64,000 nucleotides of DNA. Source: DOZZ01 sp963792655. GTDB taxonomy: Bacteria > Acidobacteriota > Terriglobia > Bryobacterales > Bryobacteraceae. The notes beneath the pieces are model-generated. The model did no database searches, had not been told where the DNA came from, and saw nothing but the letters and a program-made list of their open reading frames with translations. Positions 28,792 through 37,243 of this stretch are shown one piece after another; position 1 is the stretch's first letter; each line of letters begins with the position of its first letter. Location: the NCBI GenBank assembly GCA_963792655.1, contig CAWBWU010000003.1, positions 1,116,001-1,180,000 on the forward strand, written 5' to 3'. A program made the position numbers and the translations under genes.

Positions 28792-28819
28792 GAAAGCAGC
28801 AGAGCGCTCTGCTGCTTTC
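28792..28819. repeat. Perfect 28-nt palindrome in the left end of the second RAYT element
   Basis: GAAAGCAGCAGAGC followed directly by its exact inverted copy, with no spacer. It lies 36 bp before the transposase start. It can form a cruciform or hairpin and is a good candidate for the sequence recognised by the neighbouring HUH protein. Confidence 0.75.
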
Positions 28820-28855
28820 GGAGAAATTGCGCCTGACCGCCGCACTGCTGAGTAA

Positions 28856-29539
28856 ATGCCCAGAAATGCTCGTTGCGTGCTGCCTGGCGTGGCTTATCAC
28901 GTCACTCAGCGCGGCACGAATCGCCAGCTTGTTTTCTTCTCAGACGGCGACCGCCGCACCTATCTCCGTCTCGCCGAAGCAGTACGGCCCGAGGCCGGCC
29001 TCGAGATACTCGGGTTCTGCCTCATGCCCAACCACGTTCACTGGATCGTTGCGCCTTCCACGCCCGACGCCATGGCCGTCTTTTTTCGCCGCCTGCATGG
29101 CCGTTACGCTCAGTACCTGAACGCGCGCTTAGAGCGCTCGGGCCACCTCTGGCAGAATCGCTACTTCGCGTGCGCTTTAGGCAGCAGTCATTTGCCGCGC
29201 GCGCTGGCCTATGTCGACGAGAACCCGGTCCGCGCCGGTATGGTGTTCAAAGCACATGATTTCCGGTGGTCGAGCGGCGCGGCTCACCTCGGATCCGCGG
29301 CTTCCCCGGTCGCGCTGACTGCCGATCCAGAGTGGAAGGCTTTCTGGCAAGAAGGTGTTCCAGAGCTGCCATCAGTCGACGCCACAATCCTGAAGCGCTG
29401 CACGTATTCAGGACGCCCGTTCGGAGATGACGAGTTCGTCGCGGCCTTAGAACAGAAGTTCGACCGCAAGTGGCGCAACCTGGGTCCGCTGGCAAAATCC
29501 GGAAAGCACAAAACCCGCGAAGGGGACGGAGCGCTCTAA
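28856..29539 (+). CDS. REP-associated tyrosine transposase-like protein (second type)
   Basis: 227 residues, intact. N-terminus MPRNARCVLPGVAYHVTQRG is the classic start of Y1-transposase (IS200-like/RAYT) proteins. HUH motif: His60-Val-His62 in MPNHVHWIV. Candidate catalytic tyrosine Tyr84 in HGRYAQYLN. Further family landmarks are GHLWQNRYFACAL and YVDENPVRAGMV. It is clearly of a different subgroup from the RAYT at 12.7 kb (different length and C-terminus). Stand-alone members of this group act on short palindromes around themselves, which fits the inverted ends described here. Confidence 0.87.
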   Translation: MPRNARCVLPGVAYHVTQRGTNRQLVFFSDGDRRTYLRLAEAVRPEAGLEILGFCLMPNHVHWIVAPSTPDAMAVFFRRLHGRYAQYLNARLERSGHLWQNRYFACALGSSHLPRALAYVDENPVRAGMVFKAHDFRWSSGAAHLGSAASPVALTADPEWKAFWQEGVPELPSVDATILKRCTYSGRPFGDDEFVAALEQKFDRKWRNLGPLAKSGKHKTREGDGAL

Positions 29540-29602
29540 CGCCTTCACGCTTTTCCGCGAAAGCGCCAGATCAGGCTGTCCCTTTCAGCTCCTTTCAGCT
29601 CT

Positions 29603-29854
29603 TTACAGCAGTTGCTTACTTCGCAGCACTTGCTCGAGTTCGTGCGGTGATGGACTTGTAATCACCTCGCCCGCGATGTCGAGTGTCGGCTTCTTCTCTT
29701 TGCCGCCGTTCTGCTGTTTCACCCATGCAGACGCGTCCGGATTATCGTCGACATCAATGTATTCGTACTCGATGCCCAATTCTTCCAGGTGTTCGCGTGT
29801 GCTCATGGTCGGACCGCACCAGTCGGCTCCGTAGACTTTGACTTTGGATTGCAT
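29603..29854 (-). CDS. Glutaredoxin-like protein with monothiol CGPT site
   Basis: 83 residues. Thioredoxin fold of the glutaredoxin type (KVKVYGADWCGPTMSTREHLEELG). The active site reads Cys13-Gly-Pro-Thr16: the second cysteine of classic dithiol glutaredoxins is Thr. The cis-proline region is KKPTLDIAGEVITSPS. It is similar in size to mycoredoxin/NrdH-like proteins. Divergent from the MFS gene, with a palindromic site between them. Confidence 0.8.
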   Translation of the reverse strand: MQSKVKVYGADWCGPTMSTREHLEELGIEYEYIDVDDNPDASAWVKQQNGGKEKKPTLDIAGEVITSPSPHELEQVLRSKQLL

Positions 29855-29899
29855 AGCGCCTCAATCACGCGTATGCATTTGACCATCCATCATCACGGT

Positions 29900-29913
29900 A
29901 TCGGTATACCGAT
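29900..29913. promoter_or_regulatory. Candidate operator palindrome
   Basis: Perfect 14-nt palindrome ATCGGTATACCGAT in the intergenic region between the divergent glutaredoxin (start 29854) and MFS transporter (start 29990) genes, 76 bp from the MFS start. Its size and position suit a dimeric repressor. No regulator gene lies nearby. Inference only. Confidence 0.35.
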
Positions 29914-29989
29914 TTGAGTCGGACATACATTACTTTCGTAAACAAGTACCCGCGTGCGCCAATTGGACGATCTAGTATACTGGCACGTC

Positions 29990-31318
29990 ATGAGCGCACC
30001 CTCGACCGTTGCGGCCGCCAACAGGCACGCGGCGTATAACAAATCCCGTCTTTTTCTTGTCAGCGTTCTGGCGCTCGTCACTGCGGGAATCAGTTCCTCT
30101 TTACGCACGAGCATCGCGTCGGACTTGCAACGCGTGTTCTTCGATCCGATCGATCCTTTGAAGTCCGCGACCATGGTGGGCTCGGTTCTGGGTGTCGCGT
30201 TTCTTGGGTTCGCGTTTACGATCGCGATTGGCAGTCCGCTACTTGACGCGCTCGGCATGAACCGGCTTCTGCCGCTATCGAGCGTGTGCTTTATCCTCGG
30301 TACGCTTGTTGTCACGTTCGCCGGGAACATCGCTCAGGGGGCAGCGATTTATAACGTCGTGTGGGCCGGGATGGTGCTGATCGGTATGGGCTGGGGATTG
30401 ACGGAGACGGTCATCAACCCGCTTACAACAACGTTATATCCCGACGAAAAGACAGCGCGCCTCAATATCCTGCACGCATGGTGGCCGGGCGGCTTAATCA
30501 TCGGCGGGCTCGCCGGCCTGCTGCTGGACCAGTTCCACCTGAACTGGCAAGTCAAACTTTGCCTCACGCTGCTGCCTGCGGTGATTACGCTTCTGCTCTG
30601 TTTCGGAGTGAAGTTTCCGCCGACTGAACGCGTCGCTGCGGGCGTGAGTTTCGGTGGCATGTTCCGGCAGTTGCTCGTGCCAATGTTTATCGTCTGGTTC
30701 CTTTCGATGTTTCTCACCGCCGCTTCCGAATTGGCGCCGGGCCAGTGGGTCGATCTCGCACTCACCCGCACCGTGGGCATGCGCGGGATCTGGTTGCTGA
30801 TTTACGTCAGCGGGCTGATGTTCGTCATGCGCCACTTCGCCGGCACTCTGGTTCACAAGCTCTCGCCGGTCGGTCTGCTCTGGATCTCGTGCCTGCTCGC
30901 GTCTGCGGGTCTGTTGCTGCTCAGCGTCGCGAACTCCCCCATCACCAGCATCCTTGCTGCGACTGTTTGGGGCACCGGTGTTTGCTACATGTGGCCGACA
31001 ATGCTCGCAACCACGTCCGAGCGTTTCCCGCGCGGAGGCGCACTGCTCATGGGGCTGATGGGCACCGCTGGAACACTGTCGATCTACTTCGTGCTGCCCG
31101 CGATGGGCCGCATCTTCGATACGACGAAGATCCAGGCTGCCGGTGGCGAAGCCGCCTTTAACAACCTGAAAGGCGACGAACTCAATCACGTGCTCGGTAT
31201 TGCGTCGCAGACGTCGTTTCGCGATGTAGCGCTGTTGCCGGCGATTTTACTCTTCGTATTCGGCGCTATCTGGTTGTACGACCGCTCCAAAGGCGGCTAT
31301 AAGGCTGAAAAGATCTAA
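29990..31318 (+). CDS. MFS transporter, FucP-like sugar permease
   Basis: About 442 residues with twelve predicted membrane segments. ATG 29990 (MSAPSTVAAANRHAAYN) is used; the longer frame start lies near the likely promoter. Conserved features include GSVLGVAFLGFAFTIAIGSPLLDALG, GMGWGLTETVINPL and NILHAWWPGGLIIGGLAG. These resemble the FucP (fucose/glucose/galactose proton symport) family. Substrate not determinable. Intact, with low codon oddity. Confidence 0.83.
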   Translation: MSAPSTVAAANRHAAYNKSRLFLVSVLALVTAGISSSLRTSIASDLQRVFFDPIDPLKSATMVGSVLGVAFLGFAFTIAIGSPLLDALGMNRLLPLSSVCFILGTLVVTFAGNIAQGAAIYNVVWAGMVLIGMGWGLTETVINPLTTTLYPDEKTARLNILHAWWPGGLIIGGLAGLLLDQFHLNWQVKLCLTLLPAVITLLLCFGVKFPPTERVAAGVSFGGMFRQLLVPMFIVWFLSMFLTAASELAPGQWVDLALTRTVGMRGIWLLIYVSGLMFVMRHFAGTLVHKLSPVGLLWISCLLASAGLLLLSVANSPITSILAATVWGTGVCYMWPTMLATTSERFPRGGALLMGLMGTAGTLSIYFVLPAMGRIFDTTKIQAAGGEAAFNNLKGDELNHVLGIASQTSFRDVALLPAILLFVFGAIWLYDRSKGGYKAEKI

Positions 31319-31331
31319 CCTTTCTGGAGAG

Positions 31332-31365
31332 GCCGCTCACTTTTTGGAAGCGAGCGGCTCGCTTC
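31332..31365. terminator. Hairpin after the MFS gene
   Basis: Two competing stems: GCCGCTC (31332-31338) with GAGCGGC (31352-31358), and GAAGCGAG (31347-31354) with CTCGCTTC (31358-31365) around a 3-nt loop. It is 13 bp beyond the MFS stop. The U-run after it is weak, so termination is plausible but unproven. Confidence 0.4.
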
Positions 31366-31406
31366 AATCTGGACAGGTGGCACTCGAAATAAACTAAACT
31401 ATCCCT

Positions 31407-31991
31407 ATGAAGGCTTTTTTCGCGATGCTCCTAGCCGCTTCAGCGGCGTTTACCGCGACTGTCCCGCGCCCGGCGCCGGAACTCGCGATCCAGATGCAGG
31501 ACGGGACGCAGACCCTGCTCAGCAAGTATCGCGGCAAGCCTGTCGTGCTGGCGCTTGTGTTCACCACGTGCCCGCATTGCCAGAAGACCAGCGGTTTACT
31601 TGGCCAGATACAGAAAGAATACGCGGCCAAGGGCGTACAGGTATTAGGCGCGGCGTTTGACGACGATGCGCGTGGCCGCATCGCAGCATTCAATCAACAG
31701 TTTGTGCGCGGCGCTTTTCCGATGGGCTATCTGGAACGCAACACGGTGCTGGAGTTTCTGCAATTACCCGTGATGGCGCAGTTCTACGTACCGATCCTGG
31801 TATTCATCGATAAGAAGGGCCATATCCAGTCGCAGCACATTGGCGACGAAGAGTTCTTCCGCAATCAAGAAGTGTCGATTCGCGCGGAGATCGACAAACT
31901 TCTGACTGCGCCCGCGGCTCCAGCGCGTACGACCAGTAAGAAGCCAGTGCATACCGCGCCTGCCAGCACGCATACCACTGCGAGCAAGTAA
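31407..31991 (+). CDS. TlpA/ResA-like secreted thioredoxin
   Basis: 194 residues. Signal peptide MKAFFAMLLAASAAFTA, then a thioredoxin fold with the redox motif CPHC (LVFTTCPHCQKTSG, about residue 52-55). The body has the AhpC/TSA-TlpA insertion (GVQVLGAAFDDDARGRIAAFN) and VPILVFIDKKGHIQSQHIG. The last 25 residues are a Thr/Ala/His/Lys-rich tail of unknown role. Likely a periplasmic thiol reductant or oxidant; the CPHC site resembles DsbA rather than classic TlpA (CxPC). Confidence 0.82.
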   Translation: MKAFFAMLLAASAAFTATVPRPAPELAIQMQDGTQTLLSKYRGKPVVLALVFTTCPHCQKTSGLLGQIQKEYAAKGVQVLGAAFDDDARGRIAAFNQQFVRGAFPMGYLERNTVLEFLQLPVMAQFYVPILVFIDKKGHIQSQHIGDEEFFRNQEVSIRAEIDKLLTAPAAPARTTSKKPVHTAPASTHTTASK

Positions 31992-32038
31992 ATCGAAACG
32001 GGAGAGGGCTGTGCCGGTGTTCTGGCGAGCCCTCTTCG

Positions 32039-33361
32039 TTAGAGCCGGACGATCTTATCGCTGACGATCGACTTTAACGCGTTGCGTGTGTCCACCAGCA
32101 GCGCGGAATTTCTTACCAACTCCGCATAATCGAACACTGAGTGATCGGTGACGATCACAACGCAATCAGCACCCCCGGCTTCGCTGATCGGCGATGTTTT
32201 GAGCTCGCGATCCTCAAGCTTGAGCGACGGCACGTGCGGGTCTGAGTAGCTCAGGTGAGCTCCCCGCCTGGCGAGCAGGAGCATGATATCGAGCGCAGGA
32301 GATTCGCGCACGTCATCGATGTTCTTCTTGTACGAAACGCCTACGATGTGAATTTTTGAACCGCGCACAGATTTGCTGTGCTCGTTCAACGCATTCTGCA
32401 CTTTGCTCACGACGAAGTGCGGCATCTGCCCGTTGATGTGCCCGGCGAGTTCGATGAACCGTGCCTCAATCCCCGCCTGCTTGCTCTTCCAGGAAAGATA
32501 AAACGGATCGATCGGGATGCAATGCCCGCCAAGGCCTGGGCCCGGATAGAAAGGCATGAAGCCGAAAGGCTTGGTGGCGGCGGCCTCGATCACTTCCCAG
32601 ACGTTGATGCCCATGCCATCGCACATGATCGCGATCTCGTTCACCAGGCCGATATTGATCATGCGGAATGTGTTCTCGAGCAACTTGACCATTTCGGCAA
32701 CCTGCGTCGAGCTAACCGGAACTACCGTAGCCAGCGCCTGCGAGTAGAACAAGCGGCCGACTTCGGTACACGCCTGCGTGGTGCCACCCACGACTTTCGG
32801 GATGTTGTGCGTTTGAAAGTTCGCGTTGCCCGGGTCCACTCGTTCCGGGGAAAAGCACAAGAAGAAGTCATGACCAACCTTGAGGCCGCTCTTCTCAAGC
32901 ATCGGCAGAACCAATTCATCCGTAGTGCCCGGGTACGTCGTTGACTCCAGAATCACCAGCATGCCTTCGTGAAAATGCTGGGCAATTTCCTGAGTCGCGG
33001 CGACGATATAACTCATATCCGGATCTTTTGTCTTGCGCAGCGGAGTGGGGACGCAGATATTCACGGTATCGAGATCGGATATCGCGCTGAAGTCCGATGT
33101 TGCCCGCAACCGCCCGTCTGCGACCAGCGGCGCCAGCACGTTATCCGCAATATCTGCGATGTAAGAAGTGCCGCCCATAATCTGGTCGACTTTCGACTGA
33201 CTAAGGTCAATTCCGGTCACATGAAATCCGGCGCGGGCATACTCCACGGCGAGAGGCAGCCCGACGTAACCAAGACCAACCACCCCGACTCGGGCGGTCT
33301 TGTTACGAATGTGTTCCTGCAATTTTTGCGCAGTCGTCCCAACAGTTTCCATCACACTCAT
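32039..33361 (-). CDS. Nucleotide-sugar dehydrogenase (UDP-HexNAc 6-dehydrogenase type)
   Basis: 440 residues. N-terminal Rossmann motif GLGYVGLPLAVEYARAG near residue 29, the middle domain with SPERVDPGN, and the active-site stretch GPGLGGHCIPIDP with Cys281. This Cys is the nucleophile for two-step oxidation of C6 of a UDP-sugar to the uronate. It matches the WbpA/WecC/TviB branch. The product would feed surface-polysaccharide synthesis. ATG overlaps the dapF stop as ATGA, so the two are translationally coupled. Confidence 0.88.
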   Translation of the reverse strand: MSVMETVGTTAQKLQEHIRNKTARVGVVGLGYVGLPLAVEYARAGFHVTGIDLSQSKVDQIMGGTSYIADIADNVLAPLVADGRLRATSDFSAISDLDTVNICVPTPLRKTKDPDMSYIVAATQEIAQHFHEGMLVILESTTYPGTTDELVLPMLEKSGLKVGHDFFLCFSPERVDPGNANFQTHNIPKVVGGTTQACTEVGRLFYSQALATVVPVSSTQVAEMVKLLENTFRMINIGLVNEIAIMCDGMGINVWEVIEAAATKPFGFMPFYPGPGLGGHCIPIDPFYLSWKSKQAGIEARFIELAGHINGQMPHFVVSKVQNALNEHSKSVRGSKIHIVGVSYKKNIDDVRESPALDIMLLLARRGAHLSYSDPHVPSLKLEDRELKTSPISEAGGADCVVIVTDHSVFDYAELVRNSALLVDTRNALKSIVSDKIVRL

Positions 33362-34155
33362 TGGCTCAACCCATCATAGTGGAAAACGCCTTCGCAGACG
33401 ATCTCAGCAGGTCCCGTCAGCAGTAGTACTCCTTCGGCGGATTGGCGCAATTCGAGAGGTCCAGCCGGTGTGAGCACCCGCACGGGACTGGTGACCAGAC
33501 CCAAAAACAGCGCCGCGGCGGCCGCGCCTGTGGACCCGGTACCGGAACTCATCGTCTCGCCCGCGCCCCTTTCAAAGAAGCGAACCTCGATCGTGTGATC
33601 GTCGATGCGGCGTACGAACGACACATTGGTGCGCTGCGGGAATTGTTCGTGCATCTCGATCTCGGCCCCGATGACTCGCCAGTCGTGCGGCACCTCTTCG
33701 GAAATCACAACGCATTGCGGATTTCCGACATCGATGATCGTGACCTCGAGTGGGCCCGATCGTAGCGGCAAAGCGAAGGCCCTCTGGACCAGCTGCGGCC
33801 GGCCCATGTTCATCTCGAAATCGAAGCGCAAACCGTCACGCGCCACAACGCGCAGTTGCTTCGGCCCCGCGCCGGTTTGGATCGTGAATGCATCGTCAAC
33901 GATCCCCTCCGACACCAGCAAAGCTGCGGCACAACGCGTGCCGTTGCCGGACAACTCAGCCGCACTGCCATCAGAGTTGAGCAAGCGGATGCCGGGCGGA
34001 TTGCGCCCGACCAACATCCAACCATCGGCGCCCACGCCAGTGTGCCGGTCGCAGATAGCGCGAGCAGCTTCCGGATTGAACGGAACGGCGTCGTCGGCCC
34101 ACGTCAGTAAGAAGTCGTTGCGCGCGCCGTGCGCTTTCACGAAAGGGATCGTCAC
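33358..34155 (-). CDS. dapF: Diaminopimelate epimerase, second catalytic Cys replaced by Ser
   Basis: 265 residues, the usual DapF length and two-lobed fold. Lobe 1 has SGNGTRCAAAL with Cys75, the first acid/base. Lobe 2 should read ERGxGxTxxCGTG; here it is ERGAGETMSSGTGSTG, so the second catalytic cysteine position is Ser204. Other family residues (GVGADGWM, NPQCVV, GAGETMS) are present. The frame is intact, so this is not a frame-break artefact, but a single-base error could in principle change it. It would normally make meso-diaminopimelate for lysine and peptidoglycan. It lies in a polysaccharide-linked operon. Confidence 0.85.
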   Translation of the reverse strand: MTIPFVKAHGARNDFLLTWADDAVPFNPEAARAICDRHTGVGADGWMLVGRNPPGIRLLNSDGSAAELSGNGTRCAAALLVSEGIVDDAFTIQTGAGPKQLRVVARDGLRFDFEMNMGRPQLVQRAFALPLRSGPLEVTIIDVGNPQCVVISEEVPHDWRVIGAEIEMHEQFPQRTNVSFVRRIDDHTIEVRFFERGAGETMSSGTGSTGAAAAALFLGLVTSPVRVLTPAGPLELRQSAEGVLLLTGPAEIVCEGVFHYDGLSQ

Positions 34156-34157
34156 TG

Positions 34158-35630
34158 TTATCGATGATAGACGCGGATCACGCGGCCTTCCTCACGCGGG
34201 ACCGTCAGCACCGGCGTGTAGTGCGCACGCTGCGCCGCGCGATCGGCCTCACTTCCGGCAAACGCAACCACGTATGATTCGCGAAGGAACAGATCGGGCC
34301 GGTTGATCGCCATGAGCCAATGCGCCCCGTCGTCGCCCGACACCGTGCGCTTCAGTGGCAACCCAAGCCGGCGGTAAATCTCGGTGAGGTCGTTGAACTC
34401 GGTGAAGACGTCGTCGCGACGCGTGAGCACCGCCCGCAGGTATAGATACACGGTTTGGTTCGAAGCTCTGCGCGCGCGCGAGTTCACTTGCGCTTCTTTC
34501 CAGGTAATCCATTGCTCCGGCGATGGATGGATGAGCCACGGCAAGATGCACAGTGGAACCGCGAGCCACACCGTGACCGGGATGCGGGCGATGAGCACCG
34601 CTGAGCACCACGCAAGCAGCGGCAGTGCACTGAGAGCGTAGCGTGTGTTGTACCAACCATAGGGCCACAGGTGAGGCACGTAAATTGGGTTGCCTGAGGA
34701 ATGCATGCTCCACAAGTAAAAAGCAGGTGGCAGCGCAAGCAGCAGCAACGGCCAGCGATGTTTCCAGAACAGCGCGACGCACACGCCGAGCGCCGCGCAG
34801 ATCATCAGCGGCCGAGCCGTCGCAAGCCGCACCGCCGCGAAAAAGTAATGCACTGCGGTGGTCCAATCGTGTTTGCCGGGATAATAAGCGTCACCTTGAA
34901 TTGCCTTCGCCGAGTAGGGACCGCGAAAGAACTCGAGAAAGTCTCCGTAGAACCAGCGGTTGTGGCAGAGCCAGAACACCGGGCCGATCGCAGCCAGCGC
35001 GCTGAAGCGCAGTACACTTCGCCAGCCCCCCGTTTTCAGGAACCATAGCGCGCAAAACGGCAGGAGGAACCAGCCTTCGTAACGCGTCAGCGTCGCGAGC
35101 ATTGCGATGGCGCCAGCCCAGAGTGGCCTCGCCGTAATGGTGCAATACAGCAGGCCGCATAACTCCACCAAAAAAACTGCCTCGGTCATGGGGGCCGACT
35201 GCAGGTAGAGCATGTTCGGATTCAGCGTCAGCAGCGCAGCACCGGCGCACGCGGCGCGGACTCCGAACAACCGGTAGAGGCTTGCGAAGAACAGGACGAC
35301 TGCGAGCACGAAGCATGCGGGTGACGCGATCGACCCAGCGATGCCGAACTGCCACCAACGGGTGACTGCGGCAAACGGCGCAGTCAGGAGATGCGGTACG
35401 GGCAGCCACACGGAACCAAGCTGCCCTGCACCGGGCCGGTAGGAATCGAAAATGCGCCGCGCGATGTTCAGGTGCGCTTCGGCATCTCCGAAGGCAAGCA
35501 AGTCGCCGCGGCGATAGAAGAAGATTACGGCCGCGACGCTGATGAAACTTGTGATTAACGCAACGGCCAGCAACAGCCAAGCCGGAGCGCCGCCATCTTG
35601 CTCAGAACGTTGTGCAGTTCTTGAACTCAT
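34158..35630 (-). CDS. Membrane glycosyltransferase, GT-C/GT39-like
   Basis: About 490 residues with 10-12 membrane segments. Start ATG 35630 (MSSRTAQRSEQDGG). The first periplasmic loop holds the acidic motif GDAEAHLNIARRIFDSYRPG, typical of GT-C enzymes that use polyprenyl-phosphate sugars. Further on: RPGAGQLGSVWLPVPHLL and LATLTRYEGWFLLPF. The gene starts within the pfkB tail (29-bp overlap) and ends 2 bp before dapF. Donor and acceptor unknown. Confidence 0.75.
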   Translation of the reverse strand: MSSRTAQRSEQDGGAPAWLLLAVALITSFISVAAVIFFYRRGDLLAFGDAEAHLNIARRIFDSYRPGAGQLGSVWLPVPHLLTAPFAAVTRWWQFGIAGSIASPACFVLAVVLFFASLYRLFGVRAACAGAALLTLNPNMLYLQSAPMTEAVFLVELCGLLYCTITARPLWAGAIAMLATLTRYEGWFLLPFCALWFLKTGGWRSVLRFSALAAIGPVFWLCHNRWFYGDFLEFFRGPYSAKAIQGDAYYPGKHDWTTAVHYFFAAVRLATARPLMICAALGVCVALFWKHRWPLLLLALPPAFYLWSMHSSGNPIYVPHLWPYGWYNTRYALSALPLLAWCSAVLIARIPVTVWLAVPLCILPWLIHPSPEQWITWKEAQVNSRARRASNQTVYLYLRAVLTRRDDVFTEFNDLTEIYRRLGLPLKRTVSGDDGAHWLMAINRPDLFLRESYVVAFAGSEADRAAQRAHYTPVLTVPREEGRVIRVYHR

Positions 35631-36519
35631 GGAACCGCGCGTCGATCTCACCCCGTGTCAGCGTGCGGAAACGGTCCACACCGAACTGCTCACAGCAGAA
35701 GCTTCCCATCACCGAACCGTAAATAACTGCGCGCCGCAGATGGTAGTTGTCGATCTCGCCTTCGCGCGGCTGAACGCCTTCGCCGGCGAGGTATCCAATG
35801 AAGCCGCCTGCGAAGCAATCGCCCGCGCCTGTCGGGTCGAACACGTCTTCAAGCAGATAACCGGGCACCATGAAATGGCTGTTGCGCCGGAACAAAACGG
35901 CCCCGTGTTCACCACGTTTGATGACGAGCGTGTGCGGCCCCATATCGAGAATGATCTGCGCAGCTTTGCGCAGATTGTGTTCGCCGGATAGAAGGCGCGC
36001 TTCCGAGTCGTTAATCAGCAGGAAGTCCCACTCGCGGATGGTCGCGAGCAACTGCTCGCGGAAATCGACGATCCAATAGTTCATGGTGTCGCCGCCGACA
36101 AAGCGCACGTTCTCCATCTGGCTGCGCACGTTCTTCTGCAGCTCCGGCTGGATGTTGCCGAGCATCAAGTAAGGTTGTTGGCGATACTCGGCCGGCAGCT
36201 TGGGTTGGAAGTTAGCGAAGACGTTGAGCTCAGTGGTTAAAGTGGTGCGGTCATTCATGTCGGGCGAATAGACGCCGGACCAAAAGAAGGTCTTGCCCGG
36301 AACACTCTCAAGGCCCTGAAGATCGATTCCGCGGCTCGCCAGAAAGTCCGCATCTTCTGGCGCGAAGTCTTGGCCGACGACACCGACGATTCGCGGCTTC
36401 GTGAAATAGCTTGCGGCCAGACAGATATAGGTGCACGCGCCCCCAAGGATCCTTTCGCGTTTCCCGTGAGGAGTTTCTACGCCGTCGTACGCGACGGACC
36501 CAACCACCACTAATGACAT
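35602..36519 (-). CDS. PfkB-family carbohydrate kinase
   Basis: 305 residues. PfkB signatures: GGACTYICLAAS near residue 26 and DPTGAGDCFAGG (catalytic Asp234 in GAGD). It lacks features that would point to fructose-6-P, ribose or adenosine with confidence. It resembles acidobacterial pfkB-type sugar or nucleoside kinases. First gene of the minus-strand operon ending with the nucleotide-sugar dehydrogenase. Confidence 0.85.
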   Translation of the reverse strand: MSLVVVGSVAYDGVETPHGKRERILGGACTYICLAASYFTKPRIVGVVGQDFAPEDADFLASRGIDLQGLESVPGKTFFWSGVYSPDMNDRTTLTTELNVFANFQPKLPAEYRQQPYLMLGNIQPELQKNVRSQMENVRFVGGDTMNYWIVDFREQLLATIREWDFLLINDSEARLLSGEHNLRKAAQIILDMGPHTLVIKRGEHGAVLFRRNSHFMVPGYLLEDVFDPTGAGDCFAGGFIGYLAGEGVQPREGEIDNYHLRRAVIYGSVMGSFCCEQFGVDRFRTLTRGEIDARFHEFKNCTTF

Positions 36520-36619
36520 TGTCTGATTCTAACGTTGGATTGCTGTTGACCACAGAGCGAAGAAAGACGATAGTGCTACAATCTTACCGATTCGTCAAAA
36601 GAATACTTAAAAGAGGCTT

Positions 36620-37243
36620 ATGCGTTGTCTTATTTTGGCAGCGGCCGTCGCGCTCGCTGCCCTGATGCCGGTAAGTGGTGACACCATCACACCGTGCGAC
36701 CAGGTTGCAGGCAATCTGGTTCAAAACTGCGGTTTTCAGTCTATGGACTTTTCGAACTACTCGGTTTCGGCAGGTCCTTTCACCTTGGTCGCATATGACC
36801 CGATAGCTTTGCTGTACTACGCAGCCTTTGGCGATGTGGATTCAAATGGAACCATCAGGCAGAACATTGCAACCCACCCCGGCGGCACCTACGCAATCAG
36901 CTTCTACCTTTCGAGTGATGGCGGCACGCCGAACAACTTCTCGGTCTCGTTCGGGCCCGGCGCACCCATTTACTCTGCGACGGATATTGCCAACGAAAAC
37001 TTCGTTTACTTGAGTTTCCTCGCGAAGGCTACCGGCAACAACACGCTCTTGTCGTTCAGCGGCGGGAACGTACCGGGCTTTCTGGATTTGAACGACATTT
37101 CAGTTGTTTCGACTACGGCAGCGGTACCGGAACCCGGTTCTGTCGTTCTGCTTGCGACCATCTTGATGCTCATGCTCGGAGCGCCGCGCCTGTTGCAGAC
37201 GAGACGCTCCGGACCCGCTCGCTCTAGCGCTCCTCGACCGTAA
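36620..37243 (+). CDS. PEP-CTERM sorting-signal protein
   Basis: 207 residues, an exosortase substrate. Signal peptide MRCLILAAAVALAALMPVSG; the mature part is a beta-rich, choice-of-anchor-type domain (YSVSAGPFTLVAYDPIALLYY, YAISFYLSSDGG). The C-terminus is VPEPGSVVLLATILMLMLG followed by Arg-rich RLLQTRR: the PEP motif, transmembrane helix and basic end that XrtA recognises. The C-terminal tail overlaps the end of the convergent Ig-repeat gene by 20 bp. No exosortase gene is visible in this window. Confidence 0.85.
   Translation: MRCLILAAAVALAALMPVSGDTITPCDQVAGNLVQNCGFQSMDFSNYSVSAGPFTLVAYDPIALLYYAAFGDVDSNGTIRQNIATHPGGTYAISFYLSSDGGTPNNFSVSFGPGAPIYSATDIANENFVYLSFLAKATGNNTLLSFSGGNVPGFLDLNDISVVSTTAAVPEPGSVVLLATILMLMLGAPRLLQTRRSGPARSSAPRP

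Larger units (their letters stand above)
28755..29583 (+). mobile_element. Second RAYT-type element with long inverted ends
   Basis: The outer ends 28755-28771 (AGGGACGGCCTGATCTG) and 29567-29583 are inverted copies with 16 of 17 matches. Similarity continues inward for 40 more bases on each side at about two-thirds identity, with a shared AGAGCGCTC block. The gene at 28856 lies between them. The whole 829-bp unit therefore looks like a small transposable or REP-type cassette between the MscS and glutaredoxin genes. No target-site duplication could be recognised with confidence. Confidence 0.65.

Noticed and set aside
36540..36619. A clear sigma-54 promoter before the PEP-CTERM gene
   Set aside because: No convincing -24/-12 GG/GC pair was found in the intergenic stretch.
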